Origin: Devosia sp. Root413D1
GTDB lineage: Bacteria; Pseudomonadota; Alphaproteobacteria; Rhizobiales; Devosiaceae
Direction of reading: 5' to 3'
Assembly: GCF_001425235.1 (NCBI RefSeq)
Contig: NZ_LMEA01000009.1
Span: 62,001-126,000 of the forward strand
DNA length: 64,000 bases
The notes below the pieces were generated by a model. The model did no database searches. It was given only the letters and a program-made list of their open reading frames with translations, and had not been told where the DNA came from. Positions 43,718 to 51,842 of the stretch are shown here, in pieces. The position numbers were made by a program, and so were the translations under genes. Position 1 is the first letter of the stretch. Every line of letters begins with the position of its first letter.

Positions 43718-44365
43718 TTGACCGATCAGCCTGAACCCCGCCGAAAATACCAGTCCCGCCTGCGCCAGCAGCAGGCCGCCGATACGCGTGGCGCCATTGT
43801 CGCGGCGGCGCGCCAGCTGTTCGTTGCCAATGGATGGCAGGGGACGACCATCGCTGCCGTGGCCCGCGTCGCAGGGGTATCGGCGGAGAGCGTCTACGCC
43901 GTGTTCGGCAACAAATCCGCACTGCTGCTCGGGGTGGTGCAGAGCGCGGTGCGGCGTGGCGATCCGGCGACGCCGCTGGTCGAACAGGCCGGCCCGCGGG
44001 CCGTGGCGGCTGCCCGCGACCAGCCCGAGGTGCTCAGGCTGTTCGCCCGCGATATCGTGCAGGTGCTCTCGGCGGTAGCCGAGATCGTGGCGGTGCTGCG
44101 CGTCGCGGCTGAAACCGACCCCGAAATGGCGAAGGTCTATGACGCGATCCATGCCGGGCGACGCGAGAACCTGGCGCTGGTGGCGAAGGCGCTGGCCGGC
44201 AAGGGGCCGTTGCGCGACGGCATGAGCCAGGCCGCGGCCCTGGCCCAGATCTGGCGCCTCGCCAGCCCCGAACTGTTTCTGATGCTGACCCGGATCGAGG
44301 GTTTTACGCCGGAGCAGTACGCCGCCTGGCTCGAGCACACGCTGGGGCAGCTGCTGCTGCCGTAG
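43718..44365 (+). CDS. TetR-family regulator
   Basis: A 215-residue regulator with the TetR helix-turn-helix in IVAAARQLFVANGWQGTTIAAVARVAGVSAESVYAVFGNKSALL (about 27-70). The remaining helices form the ligand-binding domain. The start is a TTG, the only start codon between an in-frame stop and the DNA-binding domain. It is divergent from the DUF1772 gene across a palindromic operator and convergent with the GNAT gene. The inducer is unknown. Confidence 0.88.
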   Translation: MTDQPEPRRKYQSRLRQQQAADTRGAIVAAARQLFVANGWQGTTIAAVARVAGVSAESVYAVFGNKSALLLGVVQSAVRRGDPATPLVEQAGPRAVAAARDQPEVLRLFARDIVQVLSAVAEIVAVLRVAAETDPEMAKVYDAIHAGRRENLALVAKALAGKGPLRDGMSQAAALAQIWRLASPELFLMLTRIEGFTPEQYAAWLEHTLGQLLLP

Positions 44366-44368
44366 CGA

Positions 44369-44878
44369 TCAAACGATCGGCGAGTTGTCCTTGCGCATGA
44401 AGGCGACCACCATCACCGTGCCGTCCTCGAAGCGGTATTCGCCGCGGCCGCTGACGTGGTAGCCGAAGGCGGAGTAAAAGCTCTTGGCATTGAGCGAGGC
44501 GCGGACGTTGAGTTCGTGCACGCCGTGGGCGCTGACCGCCGCTTCCATGGCCGCGAGCAGGGTGCGGCCGATGCCGCGGCGCGCCGCTTCCGGCGCCACG
44601 TAGCAGGCCGAGATCTCGCCGGCCTCCGGCACGACGACGCCGAAGCCGACCAGTGTGCCGTGCTGTTCAGCGACCAGCGTCAGCCCGCCATCTTCCTGGG
44701 TCTCGCGATAGCGCCGCTCGGCACTGGCCAGCGTCACCGGTGCGCTCCAGTGCGCCAGCACCTCTTGCGGATAGAACGGCGCTGCCAGCTGATGCACGGC
44801 GACATGGTGCAGCGCGGCAATCGCCAGCGCATCGCCCAGCCGCGCCGGGCGGATCACCATGGGAGGGGCGGCGTTCAT
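44369..44878 (-). CDS. GNAT-family N-acetyltransferase
   Basis: A 169-residue acetyltransferase. The acetyl-CoA loop is in ISACYVAPEAARRGIGRTLLAAME (RRGIGR), followed by LNVRASLNAKSFYSAFGY and a final beta strand. The ATG at 44878 begins the recognisable domain (MVIRPARLGDALAIAALH). It starts seven bases after the stop of a 46-residue protein gene, so the two probably share a transcript. Substrate unknown. Confidence 0.88.
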   Translation of the reverse strand: MNAAPPMVIRPARLGDALAIAALHHVAVHQLAAPFYPQEVLAHWSAPVTLASAERRYRETQEDGGLTLVAEQHGTLVGFGVVVPEAGEISACYVAPEAARRGIGRTLLAAMEAAVSAHGVHELNVRASLNAKSFYSAFGYHVSGRGEYRFEDGTVMVVAFMRKDNSPIV

Positions 44879-44885
44879 CGCTGGC

Positions 44886-45026
44886 TCAGAGCGCGTCGTC
44901 TTCGCGGCGCGGATGGTGCGTCGGCAGGTCAGCCCAGTCACGCGGGGTCCAGGTGGTGGACCAGTCGCGGGTCTGCGGCTTGGGCGAACGGTTACGGAGC
45001 TTCGAGAACAGGTCTTTCATCTTCAT
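44886..45026 (-). CDS. Small protein, 46 aa, with ADLP-x-HHP motif
   Basis: A short open frame of 46 codons with a strong GGGAGAAG site seven bases before its ATG. It begins MKMKDLFSKLRNRSPK and has WTPRDWADLPTHHPRRED at the C-terminus; three tryptophans and many charged residues are present, with no membrane segment. The motifs LFSxLR and ADLPxxHPRx(D/E)D recur in a second small protein at 46494-46652, which supports both being real. Function unknown. It is followed by a GNAT gene. Confidence 0.72.
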   Translation of the reverse strand: MKMKDLFSKLRNRSPKPQTRDWSTTWTPRDWADLPTHHPRREDDAL

Positions 45027-45122
45027 CTTTCTTCTCCCAACTAGGGAAGGCGCCAAGCGCCATGGGCGGTCGATCTAGTCGCGACCCGCTGAACGCCCCA
45101 TGAACTGGCCTGTCAGGCGGAA

Positions 45123-46286
45123 ATGCACTACAGCAGCCGCATGTCGCACCTCCCCGATGCCCAGCCGCGTGAGTTCGATCCGAACGCGCCGTTCGAGATT
45201 TTCCTCGTCGCCACTCCCGGGCTCGAGGCGGCCTTGCGCGCCGAAGCGGCTGCGCTGGGCTTCGAGAAACCCCAGCAGGTCGAGGGCGGCGTCACCATCA
45301 CCGGCGGCTGGCCCGAGGTCTGGCGCGCCAATCTAGAGCTGCGCGGCGCCAGCCGCGTACTGGCCCGCTTCGCGACGTTCCGCGCCATGCACCTGGCCCA
45401 GCTCGACAAGCGGGCGCGGAAGCTCCCCTGGGCGGCGCTGCTTCGGCCCGACGTGCCAGTGGCGGTCGAGGCCAGCTGCCGCAAATCGAAAATCTATCAC
45501 GCCGGGGCTGCCGCGCAGCGCGTCGCCACCGCCATCCGCGAGGAACTGGGCGCCACTGTCGTCGACAAGGCGCCGCTCACCGTCATGGCGCGGATCGAAG
45601 ACGATCTCGTCACCATCAGCGTCGACACTTCCGGCGAGCTGCTGCACAAGCGCGGCCACAAGGAAGCGGTGAACCGCGCGCCGATGCGCGAGACCATGGC
45701 GGCCCTGTTCCTCAGCCAGTGCGGTTACACCGGCGACGAGCCGGTGCTCGACCCGATGTGCGGCTCGGGCACCTTCGTCATCGAAGCGGCGGAGATCGCC
45801 GCCGGCCTGCAAGCGGGCCGCTCACGGACGTTCGCCTTCGAACAGCTGGCAAGCTTCGATCGCGCCAAGTGGGACGCGCTGCGCACCACCACGCGCCGCG
45901 AACCGACGGTGCGGTTCTATGGCAGCGATCGCGATGCCGGCGCCATCGAAATGAGCAAGGCCAATGCCGAGCGCGCCGGCATCGCCGGGCTGACCGAGTT
46001 CCGACAACTGCCGGTCGGCGAACTCGAGCGCCCGCCGGGACCGCCCGGCCTCGTGATCGTCAACCCACCCTTCGGCACCCGCATCGGCGAAAGCGCCTCG
46101 CTCGGCCCGCTCTACCGCAGCCTCGGCAGCGTACTGCGCGAACGCTTCTCCGGCTGGCGCGTCGGCCTGATCACCACAGAAGCGGGGCTGGCCCGGGCCA
46201 CAGCGCTGCCGTTCCTGCCGAATGGCGCGCCAGTGCTGCATGGCGGGCTGCGGGTGACGCTGTATCGGACGGATGTGCTGGCTTAG
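45123..46286 (+). CDS. THUMP-domain class I RNA methyltransferase
   Basis: A 387-residue SAM-dependent methyltransferase like the N-terminal half of RlmL. The first ~170 residues hold a THUMP-type RNA-binding region (FLVATPGLEAALRAEA ... SGELLHKRGHK). The catalytic domain has motif I DPMCGSGTFVIEAAE and motif IV NPPFGTRIGE, the NPPF typical of guanine- or adenine-N methylation. N2-methylation of a guanine in 23S rRNA is the closest known activity. AGGCGGA lies directly before the ATG, and an alternative ATG is six codons downstream. Confidence 0.9.
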   Translation: MHYSSRMSHLPDAQPREFDPNAPFEIFLVATPGLEAALRAEAAALGFEKPQQVEGGVTITGGWPEVWRANLELRGASRVLARFATFRAMHLAQLDKRARKLPWAALLRPDVPVAVEASCRKSKIYHAGAAAQRVATAIREELGATVVDKAPLTVMARIEDDLVTISVDTSGELLHKRGHKEAVNRAPMRETMAALFLSQCGYTGDEPVLDPMCGSGTFVIEAAEIAAGLQAGRSRTFAFEQLASFDRAKWDALRTTTRREPTVRFYGSDRDAGAIEMSKANAERAGIAGLTEFRQLPVGELERPPGPPGLVIVNPPFGTRIGESASLGPLYRSLGSVLRERFSGWRVGLITTEAGLARATALPFLPNGAPVLHGGLRVTLYRTDVLA

Positions 46287-46316
46287 GCAGTTTCACGCCG
46301 GCGGCGCCCCCAGCGT

Positions 46317-46468
46317 CCCCTCGCCCCTCTGGGGAGAGGGTTAGGGTGAGGGGTAGCCAAGCACACTGACGGTTGCCTTCAGGACGATGATCCGGCGCGC
46401 GTGGCGCCCCTCACCCCGCGATGAGGCCTTCGGCCTCTTCGCCGCCCTCTCCCCAGAGGGGCGAGGGG
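46317..46468. repeat. Inverted intergenic repeat, family C
   Basis: Perfect 24-base arms at 46317-46340 and 46445-46468 (CCCCTCGCCCCTCTGGGGAGAGGG and its reverse complement). Between them are GGGTGAGGGGTAG and CCCCTCACCCC segments in opposite orientation. It lies between the methyltransferase and a convergent small gene. Confidence 0.85.
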
Positions 46469-46493
46469 GCGGGGTGGCACGGCCAGTGCGTGT

Positions 46494-46652
46494 CTAAGCC
46501 CCGATGCAGTCGTCAAACCGCGGGTGATACACCGGCAAATCCGCCAGCTCACGCGCGCTCATGCAGCTCAGCGGGTCGTCGCCCGTCTCATCGCCGTCGA
46601 TCTCGAACAGTCGCGCCAGCCAGAGGCGCAGTTCACTGAACAGGTTGTACAT
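46494..46652 (-). CDS. Small protein, 52 aa, with ADLP-x-YHP motif
   Basis: A 52-codon gene with a near-perfect AAGGAGGG site seven bases before the ATG at 46652. The protein begins MYNLFSELRLWLARLFEID, a short amphipathic helix, then an acidic linker, and ends SARELADLPVYHPRFDD. It shares LFSxLR and ADLPxxHPRx(D/E)D with the 46-residue protein at 44886-45026. No membrane segment. It is divergent from a LysR regulator across 97 bases, so it may be that regulator's target. Function unknown. Confidence 0.78.
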   Translation of the reverse strand: MYNLFSELRLWLARLFEIDGDETGDDPLSCMSARELADLPVYHPRFDDCIGA

Positions 46653-46749
46653 TTTGAAGCCCTCCTTGGGTGCGGTGTACGGCCTAATATGTGCTGTGAG
46701 GCTACGCGCGCCAATCGACAAGAATTTGCGATGGGTATAGAAAATCTAT

Positions 46750-47667
46750 ATGCCGAGCCCGTTCCCCATTCCGCTCAATGCCATCCGCGCCATCGAGATC
46801 GTGGCGCGCCGCGGTGCGCTTGCCCCAGCCGCCGAGGAACTCGGGGTGACGCCGGGCGCCGTCAGCCAGCATCTGCGCCGGGCCGAGGAGCGGCTGGGGC
46901 TCGAGCTGTTCGAGCGCACCCCGCAGGGCCTGCGTCCGACTGCGGCCTTGCGCCAGATCCTGCCGCAGCTGACCAGCGGTTTCACCGCGCTGGCTGATGC
47001 GGTGGGCAACCTCAAGCCCGGCGACGAGAAGGTGCTGACCCTCACCGTCGGCAGCGTCTTTGCCTCGCGCTGGCTGATCTGGCGCATCGCCAAGTTCAAC
47101 AAGCTGCACCCCGAAATCGAAGTGCGGCTGGTGGTGACCGGCACGATGATCGATCTCGTCCACTCCGACATCGATTTCGGCATCCGCTTCGGCCGCGGCA
47201 ACTGGCCGGGGCTGAAGGCCGAGCTGGTCGGCGGGGCGCGCTACAGCCCGGTGGCGGCGCCGTCGATGGCGAAACTGCTGCACACGCCGGCCGATCTCGC
47301 CCGTGTGCCGCTGATCCGCGACACTTCCTCTATGCTGCCCTGGGAGCCGTGGTTCGCGGCGGCCGAAGCGCCACCACTCGAACTCACCGGCCCGCGCTAC
47401 GACGACCCGGCTCTGGCCTTCGACGCTGCGATCTCGGAGCAGGGCGTGCTGATGGCGGTGGATATGATGGCGGCCGACGCGGTCAGCGACGGCCGCCTGG
47501 TCCGCCCCTTCGCCACCTCGGTCGAAAGCGACCTCGGCTACTGGCTGATCGTCGCCGAAGGCCGGCGCGAGCCGAAAAAGGTCCGCCTGTTCCGCGAATG
47601 GCTGCGGGCCGAGGTGCCGGATTCAGCCGAGGGCTATGTGGCGCAGGTGAAGCGGCGGGAGGGGTAG
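46750..47667 (+). CDS. LysR-family regulator, GcvA-like
   Basis: A 305-residue regulator. The N-terminal winged helix-turn-helix is PLNAIRAIEIVARRGALAPAAEELGVTPGAVSQHLRRAEERLG (8-50), with the GcvA-type VSQHLRRLE form; the effector domain contains VGSVFASRWLIWRIAKF and DFGIRFGRGNWPGL. Members of this branch often control amino-acid metabolism or beta-lactamase genes. No beta-lactamase or glycine-cleavage gene is adjacent; its nearest divergent neighbour is the 52-residue protein gene. Confidence 0.92.
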   Translation: MPSPFPIPLNAIRAIEIVARRGALAPAAEELGVTPGAVSQHLRRAEERLGLELFERTPQGLRPTAALRQILPQLTSGFTALADAVGNLKPGDEKVLTLTVGSVFASRWLIWRIAKFNKLHPEIEVRLVVTGTMIDLVHSDIDFGIRFGRGNWPGLKAELVGGARYSPVAAPSMAKLLHTPADLARVPLIRDTSSMLPWEPWFAAAEAPPLELTGPRYDDPALAFDAAISEQGVLMAVDMMAADAVSDGRLVRPFATSVESDLGYWLIVAEGRREPKKVRLFREWLRAEVPDSAEGYVAQVKRREG

Positions 47668-47684
47668 GGGGGCGGCGCGCGTGG

Positions 47685-47823
47685 CCTCCCCCACCCAGCT
47701 TCGCTACAGGCTTCGCCCAGCTCCGCTACCCTCCCCACAAGGGGGAGGGAGACGATCGAGCCAGCCGGACTATCAGTCATCTCTCCCTCCCCTTGATGGG
47801 GAGGGATCAAGGGTGGGGTGGGG
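47685..47823. repeat. Intergenic palindromic repeat
   Basis: CCCTCCCCACAAGGGGGAGGG and CCCTCCCCTTGATGGGGAGGG are hairpin arms about 35 bases apart, flanked by outer CCCCCACCCAGC and GGGTGGGGTGGGG segments in opposite orientation. Variant of the family B/C elements. Lies between convergent LysR and beta-propeller genes. Confidence 0.7.
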
Positions 47824-47843
47824 CCGCTTGCGCCGGGCGAGCC

Positions 47844-48698
47844 TCACTCCACCGTCAACGCCACCAGTTCCCCGGTCTGCGTCAGCGGCACATAGACCAC
47901 CTTCCCCTCAACCCACAGGTCCGCCGCTCCCGGCGCCAGCGTGGTCAGCGTCGTCACCTTGTCGTCGGCATAGCTGAGGATGGTACCAGCCGGGTTGTCG
48001 TCGAACACCAGGCTGTCGCCGAGCCGGGCGACGCCGTCGGTGAGGGCGATTTCCATGGCGCCAGTCAGTGGCGTGATGGCTTTGGTGGCGAGGTCCACTG
48101 CCTGCAGCCCGCCTTTGCTGTCGAACGTGAAGTCGGGCTTCATGCCGGTGCCCATCGAGCCGACGATCAGCGTCTTGCCGTCGATGAACAACCCGTTCGG
48201 GGTGGCGAGCTGCTCGTCGGCCAGCCACTTCTCCACTGTGCCGCCGGCAAGCTTGTAGATCGCCGAGCCCATCAGGTCGCTGACATAGATATCGGTGCCG
48301 TCGCTGGTGACGTCATTGGGGAACATCGCCCCCTCGAGCGCGTGGGTGGTGACGATCGAGCCGTCGCTCAGCTTGATCTCGACCAGCCCATTGCTGTCGG
48401 CGACGAACAGGCTGTCGCCGACGATCGCCATGCCCTTGGGGTCGGTGAGGCCGGTGGTCCACTGCTCGGTGACGAGCTTGCCGTCGGGCGAGACGAGGGA
48501 GAGGTAGCCGTCGGCGCCGCCATCGGGCCCGAAGGTTACCATGTTGGTGACGATCAGCCGGTTGTTGGCTGTGTCGAAAATCACCGATTCCGGCATTTTC
48601 AGCCCGCCCAGCCGCCAGCTCTCGGTGGCGCTCTGAGCTGAGGCGCCAAGGGTGGCGGCCGCAACGAGGCCGATGGCGAGGCTCAATCGCAAAAACAT
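47844..48698 (-). CDS. Secreted SMP-30/NHL-like beta-propeller protein
   Basis: A 284-residue exported protein with a Sec signal peptide ending LGASA near residue 20. The mature part is a run of about six propeller-blade strands of the SMP-30/gluconolactonase type, such as ESVIFDTANNRLIVTNM, GLTDPKGMAIVGDSLFVAD, NDVTSDGTDIYVSDLMG and NGLFIDGKTLIVGS. GGAGGAAG lies five bases before the ATG at 48698. Likely a periplasmic hydrolase or binding protein; the catalytic metal ligands cannot be fixed from sequence alone. Confidence 0.83.
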   Translation of the reverse strand: MFLRLSLAIGLVAAATLGASAQSATESWRLGGLKMPESVIFDTANNRLIVTNMVTFGPDGGADGYLSLVSPDGKLVTEQWTTGLTDPKGMAIVGDSLFVADSNGLVEIKLSDGSIVTTHALEGAMFPNDVTSDGTDIYVSDLMGSAIYKLAGGTVEKWLADEQLATPNGLFIDGKTLIVGSMGTGMKPDFTFDSKGGLQAVDLATKAITPLTGAMEIALTDGVARLGDSLVFDDNPAGTILSYADDKVTTLTTLAPGAADLWVEGKVVYVPLTQTGELVALTVE

Positions 48699-48840
48699 GG
48701 GTCTTCCTCCGATTATCGATTTTGGCCGGCCTCCGCAGGCGTGCCGGCGGCGCGAGCCTATGCGCACTCGAACAAGGTTCGGCCTTTGCTCGATATCAGC
48801 GAAAGGCATGACCGGGGGTTGTCGGACTCGTTGTTCATGC

Positions 48841-48855
48841 TTAGAATAATTCTAA
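48841..48855. promoter_or_regulatory. Iron control element (Irr box) upstream of mbfA
   Basis: TTAGAATAATTCTAA is a perfect 15-base palindrome apart from its central base, extended by an A to fit the alphaproteobacterial ICE pattern TTTAGAA-N-TTCTAAA. It ends 20 bases before the mbfA start. In Bradyrhizobium and Agrobacterium mbfA is repressed by Irr at such a box. Confidence 0.85.
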
Positions 48856-48874
48856 ACTGAATGGCTAGAGCGCT

Positions 48875-49858
48875 ATGTTTGCACGACTTCTCCACCCGCA
48901 TCTGCGGGATTTCCTCTCGCTCGACGAACGCGAGATCCTCTCCCTGGCGGTTGCCGCCGAAGAAGAGGATGGCGCCATCTACGCCGAAATCGCCGAGCGC
49001 TTCGCCTCGCGCTACCCGGCGACGGCAAAAGTGTTCGAGGGCATGGCAGCCGAGGAAGACGGGCACCGGCGCCGGCTGCTCGACCTCTATGTGGAAAAGT
49101 TCGGTTCGCGCCTCGTGCCGATCCGGCGCGAGCACGTGCGTGGCTTCATTGAGCGCAAGCCCGTCTGGCTGATGGAAACCATGAGCCTCGAAGCGGTACG
49201 CCAGCTGGCCTTCGAGATGGAGGCGGCGGCGTCGCGCTTCTACACCGAGGCGGCCGGCCGAACGACGGATGTCGAAGTGCGGAAGCTGCTCGGCGACCTC
49301 GCTGTGGAGGAGCGTGAGCACGCCAACCTGGCCGGCAAGCTCGAAGAGCAGGCGCTCGGCGTCGAGGAGCGGGCCGCCGAAAAGAGCGAGGAGCACCGGC
49401 AGTTCCTTCTGACCTATGTGCAGCCCGGCCTCGCCGGGCTGATGGATGGCTCGGTATCGACACTGGCGCCGGTGTTCGCCGCGGCCTTTGCCACCGGCAA
49501 TACCTGGTCGACCTTCCTCGTCGGCCTCGCCGCCGCCGTGGGCGCCGGCATTTCGATGGGCTTTACCGAAGCCGCCGCCGATGACGGCAAGCTTACCGGC
49601 CGTGGCTCACCCATCACCCGCGGCGTCGTCACCGGCGCCATGACCACGCTGGGTGGCCTGGGCCATGCCATGCCCTACCTGATCCCGCATTTCTGGACCG
49701 CGACCGGCGTCGCCGTCGCCGTGGTGGTGATCGAGCTCTGGGCCATCGCCTTCATCCAGAACCGCTACATGCAGACCCCGTTCTGGCGCGCCGCCTTGCA
49801 GGTGGTGGTCGGCGGGGCGCTGGTCTTTGCGGCGGGGATAATTATTGGCAGTGCTTAG
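48875..49858 (+). CDS. mbfA: Membrane-bound ferritin-like iron exporter MbfA
   Basis: A 327-residue protein of fused architecture. The N-terminal ~165 residues are a ferritin-like (rubrerythrin/erythrin-vacuolar) domain with repeated glutamates and ExxH pairs (AAEEEDGAIYAEI, GMAAEEDGHRRRL, FEMEAAASRFY, LAVEEREHANL). The C-terminal ~150 residues are a CCC1/VIT1-like membrane domain starting at QPGLAGLMDGSVSTLAPVFAAAF. It exports iron at the inner membrane and guards against iron and peroxide stress. The iron box just upstream predicts derepression under high iron. No strong ribosome binding site. Confidence 0.95.
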   Translation: MFARLLHPHLRDFLSLDEREILSLAVAAEEEDGAIYAEIAERFASRYPATAKVFEGMAAEEDGHRRRLLDLYVEKFGSRLVPIRREHVRGFIERKPVWLMETMSLEAVRQLAFEMEAAASRFYTEAAGRTTDVEVRKLLGDLAVEEREHANLAGKLEEQALGVEERAAEKSEEHRQFLLTYVQPGLAGLMDGSVSTLAPVFAAAFATGNTWSTFLVGLAAAVGAGISMGFTEAAADDGKLTGRGSPITRGVVTGAMTTLGGLGHAMPYLIPHFWTATGVAVAVVVIELWAIAFIQNRYMQTPFWRAALQVVVGGALVFAAGIIIGSA

Positions 49859-49904
49859 GCTGCATGCAATCGCACGTGGGGAGCCGCTGACAGCAGACGT
49901 GGTG

Positions 49905-50061
49905 CCTTCTCCCCTTGTGGGAGAAGGTGCCCGAAGGGCGGATGAGGGGTATCTCTCCGCGTACTCGGACGCTCCTCGCTTACGCTCGGATCGCGCTACA
50001 CTTCGTTGCGCGGCCCCCTCATCCGGCGCTGCGCGCCACCTTCTCCCACATGGGGAGAAGG
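49905..50061. repeat. Long inverted intergenic repeat, family B
   Basis: A 157-base copy with hairpin ends CCTTCTCCCCTTGTGGGAGAAGG and CCTTCTCCCACATGGGGAGAAGG, and the shared inner segments GGATGAGGGGTATCTCTCCGCG and GCGCTACACTTCGTTGCGC. Closest in sequence to the element at 53700. Confidence 0.88.
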
Positions 50062-50156
50062 CAAACCGAAGCGCATCATGCCATCCTCCAGGAAACGGCG
50101 GAGCGTCCCAATTCCGCGGCAGCCTCTCATCCCGGGCCGGCGGCTATGGTCGTCGC

Positions 50157-50291
50157 TCAGTTGGCGACGACGAAGAACACCACGAGCACCAGCACGGCGA
50201 ACAGCCCGACCAGGAATGGCCATGGCAGCAAGTGCAGTTCGTGCTGGGTTTCGAGTCCGTGATCGACGTTTTCGTGGCGGATACCCTGCAT
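50157..50291 (-). CDS. Small single-span membrane protein, 44 aa
   Basis: A 44-codon gene with GGGAGG six bases before the ATG at 50291. The N-terminus is polar (MQGIRHENVDHGLETQHELH); the C-terminal half is one hydrophobic span, FLVGLFAVLVLVVFFVVAN, ending at the stop. This is the layout of a small tail-anchored or single-pass inner-membrane protein. It lies downstream of and in the same direction as the DUF6463-like gene. No family recognised. Confidence 0.7.
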   Translation of the reverse strand: MQGIRHENVDHGLETQHELHLLPWPFLVGLFAVLVLVVFFVVAN

Positions 50292-50340
50292 AGGCGGCCT
50301 CCCGTGATCGTTGCCGGGGCCAAGGGCGCCGGCTCAGCGA

Positions 50341-50760
50341 TCATAGCACTCTCCGCCGTGAGGCGGAACTGCTCACGCCGGAACGCGCCGCCAGCACCAG
50401 CAGCACCGCCGGAATGAGCCCGAGCGGATAGCCGCTCGGCTCCATCACCAGCCCGGCCAGCAACGCCCAGGCGCCAATGCCCCAGCCGACAAAGGCCGGC
50501 GGCACGAGGCCGCGCCGGTCCATCCACAGCACCAGCGCGCCAAACACCAGCATCGGCAGCGCGAAGCTGCCGAGCGTGGCGTGGAACACCGCGCCATTGG
50601 CCGCCATGTCGGGGCTTTGCGTTGCCACCGGCTGCCAGTGTTCGAGCGTCCACAGCTGCCCCGACAGCCATGCCGGCAGCAGCGCGATGGCGTCCATGCC
50701 GAGCACGATCAGGTGCAGCACGCTCATCCCGATCATCGTCCATCCAGCCCATTTCAGCAT
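50341..50760 (-). CDS. DUF6463-like membrane protein
   Basis: A 139-residue membrane protein with four hydrophobic segments: MIGMSVLHLIVLGMDAIALL, ATLGSFALPMLVFGALVLWM, FVGWGIGAWALLAGLVM and LGLIPAVLLVLAA. AGGAGG lies five bases before the ATG. It begins ten bases after a 44-residue gene and follows the paired palindromes of the divergent TetR gene, so that regulator probably controls it. DUF6463 assignment is from overall layout; function unknown. Confidence 0.75.
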   Translation of the reverse strand: MLKWAGWTMIGMSVLHLIVLGMDAIALLPAWLSGQLWTLEHWQPVATQSPDMAANGAVFHATLGSFALPMLVFGALVLWMDRRGLVPPAFVGWGIGAWALLAGLVMEPSGYPLGLIPAVLLVLAARSGVSSSASRRRVL

Positions 50761-50770
50761 CCGAACCTCC

Positions 50771-50905
50771 TCAGGCTTTCGAGCGCGGCAGCGCCGCGAT
50801 GACGATGGCGGCGAGGCGCAGCGCGCCGCATTCGATGCGGATGCCGCAGACGGCGAGCCGCCATCCCGCTCGGGCCTCGGCCTTGGCTGTTTGAGGTGCG
50901 CTCAT
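50771..50905 (-). CDS. Small protein, 44 aa, first gene of TetR-linked operon
   Basis: A 44-codon gene starting at 50905 with GGAGGG seven bases upstream. The protein starts MSAPQTAKAEARAGWRLAV and has a weakly hydrophobic arginine-containing middle (CGALRLAAIVIAAL). It lies directly between the operator palindromes and the DUF6463-like gene, in the same direction and ten bases from it. Its position and ribosome binding site support expression; no family is recognised. Confidence 0.6.
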   Translation of the reverse strand: MSAPQTAKAEARAGWRLAVCGIRIECGALRLAAIVIAALPRSKA

Positions 50906-50935
50906 CTTGGATCCCTCCAGTGCATTGCAGGCGAC

Positions 50936-50990
50936 CATACGGTGCCGTATGTATCGGCATCCTCGACGCTCGTCCATACGGTAGCGTATG
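50936..50990. promoter_or_regulatory. Paired TetR operators
   Basis: CATACGGTGCCGTATG (50936-50951) and CATACGGTAGCGTATG (50975-50990) are two imperfect 16-base palindromes with the same half-site, 39 bases apart. They lie between the divergent 44-residue gene and the TetR gene, likely one over each promoter. Confidence 0.8.
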
Positions 50991-51041
50991 GATGCGACGG
51001 CAGGTCGCGGTCAGAAGATTTGGCGGCAGGAGATCAATGAC

Positions 51042-51602
51042 GTGAGCAAAGCCGAGAGCCTCAGCCGCATGGATTGGACCGTTGCCGCCACCGTGGCGCT
51101 CGGCGCGGCGGGTGTGGACGGGGTACGGGTCGAGGCTCTGGCGCGGCAGCTCAAGACTTCGAAGGGCTCGTTCTACTGGCACTTCCGCGATCGCGCCGAC
51201 CTGCTCGATGCGCTGCTGACGCTGTGGGAAGACGAAGGCACCGAGCAGGTCATCGCCGCCGCGGCGCACCTGCCGACGCCGGCCGCGCGGCTCGATGCCG
51301 TGCTCGAGGAAGCCGTGCAGTTCGATGTGCATGGGGCCGAGGTGTCGGCGGTCGAAGGCGCCATCCGCGCCTGGGCCGGCCAGGACGAGGCGACGGCAGC
51401 GCGGGTCCGCACCATCGACGCGCGCCGCGTCGACTATCTTCGCGATGAGCTGCTGCTGGCGGGACACGCCCCGGACGTGGCGCAGCGCCGCGCCGAAGGG
51501 CTGTATTTGGCGCTGCTCGGCTACTACGCCGCCCACCGCTACGCCTCGCCCTCGGCCACAGGGGATGCCCTTGCGGTGCTGCTACGGCTGGCGGTGGACT
51601 AG
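51042..51602 (+). CDS. TetR-family regulator
   Basis: A 186-residue regulator with the helix-turn-helix AAGVDGVRVEALARQLKTSKGSFYWHFRDRADLLDALL near residues 20-57. The GTG at 51042 is preferred because AGGAG lies nine bases upstream and because an earlier in-frame start would overlap the operator palindrome. Divergent from the small-protein/DUF6463 operon, which it likely represses. Inducer unknown. Confidence 0.87.
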   Translation: MSKAESLSRMDWTVAATVALGAAGVDGVRVEALARQLKTSKGSFYWHFRDRADLLDALLTLWEDEGTEQVIAAAAHLPTPAARLDAVLEEAVQFDVHGAEVSAVEGAIRAWAGQDEATAARVRTIDARRVDYLRDELLLAGHAPDVAQRRAEGLYLALLGYYAAHRYASPSATGDALAVLLRLAVD

Positions 51603-51624
51603 CGCGCCGGACCTTCAGTCGGCC

Positions 51625-51812
51625 GCCCTCTCCCGCTTGTGGGGGAGGGGGGACCACGCGAAAGCGTGGTGGGAGGGGGGAGCCCCACGCGTTGAAAGTG
51701 GGTCATGCTTCCCTCACCGGCAGTGAGCGGATGGGGCAGAGCCGGCGTTTGCGGCTCCCCCCTCCCACCGTCCTTTCGGACGGTTCCCCCTCCCCCGCAA
51801 GCGGGAGAGGGC
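51625..51812. repeat. Large inverted intergenic repeat
   Basis: Outer arms GCCCTCTCCCGCTTGTGGGGGA and TCCCCCGCAAGCGGGAGAGGGC face each other over about 140 bases. Inside are CCACGCGAAAGCGTGG and CCGTCCTTTCGGACGG mini-hairpins beside inverted GGGAGGGGGGAGCC / GGCTCCCCCCTCCC. Located between convergent TetR and lipid-kinase genes. Confidence 0.82.
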
Positions 51813-51842
51813 GTCCCGACTGCCAAGTCAGCGGGTGGGCAA

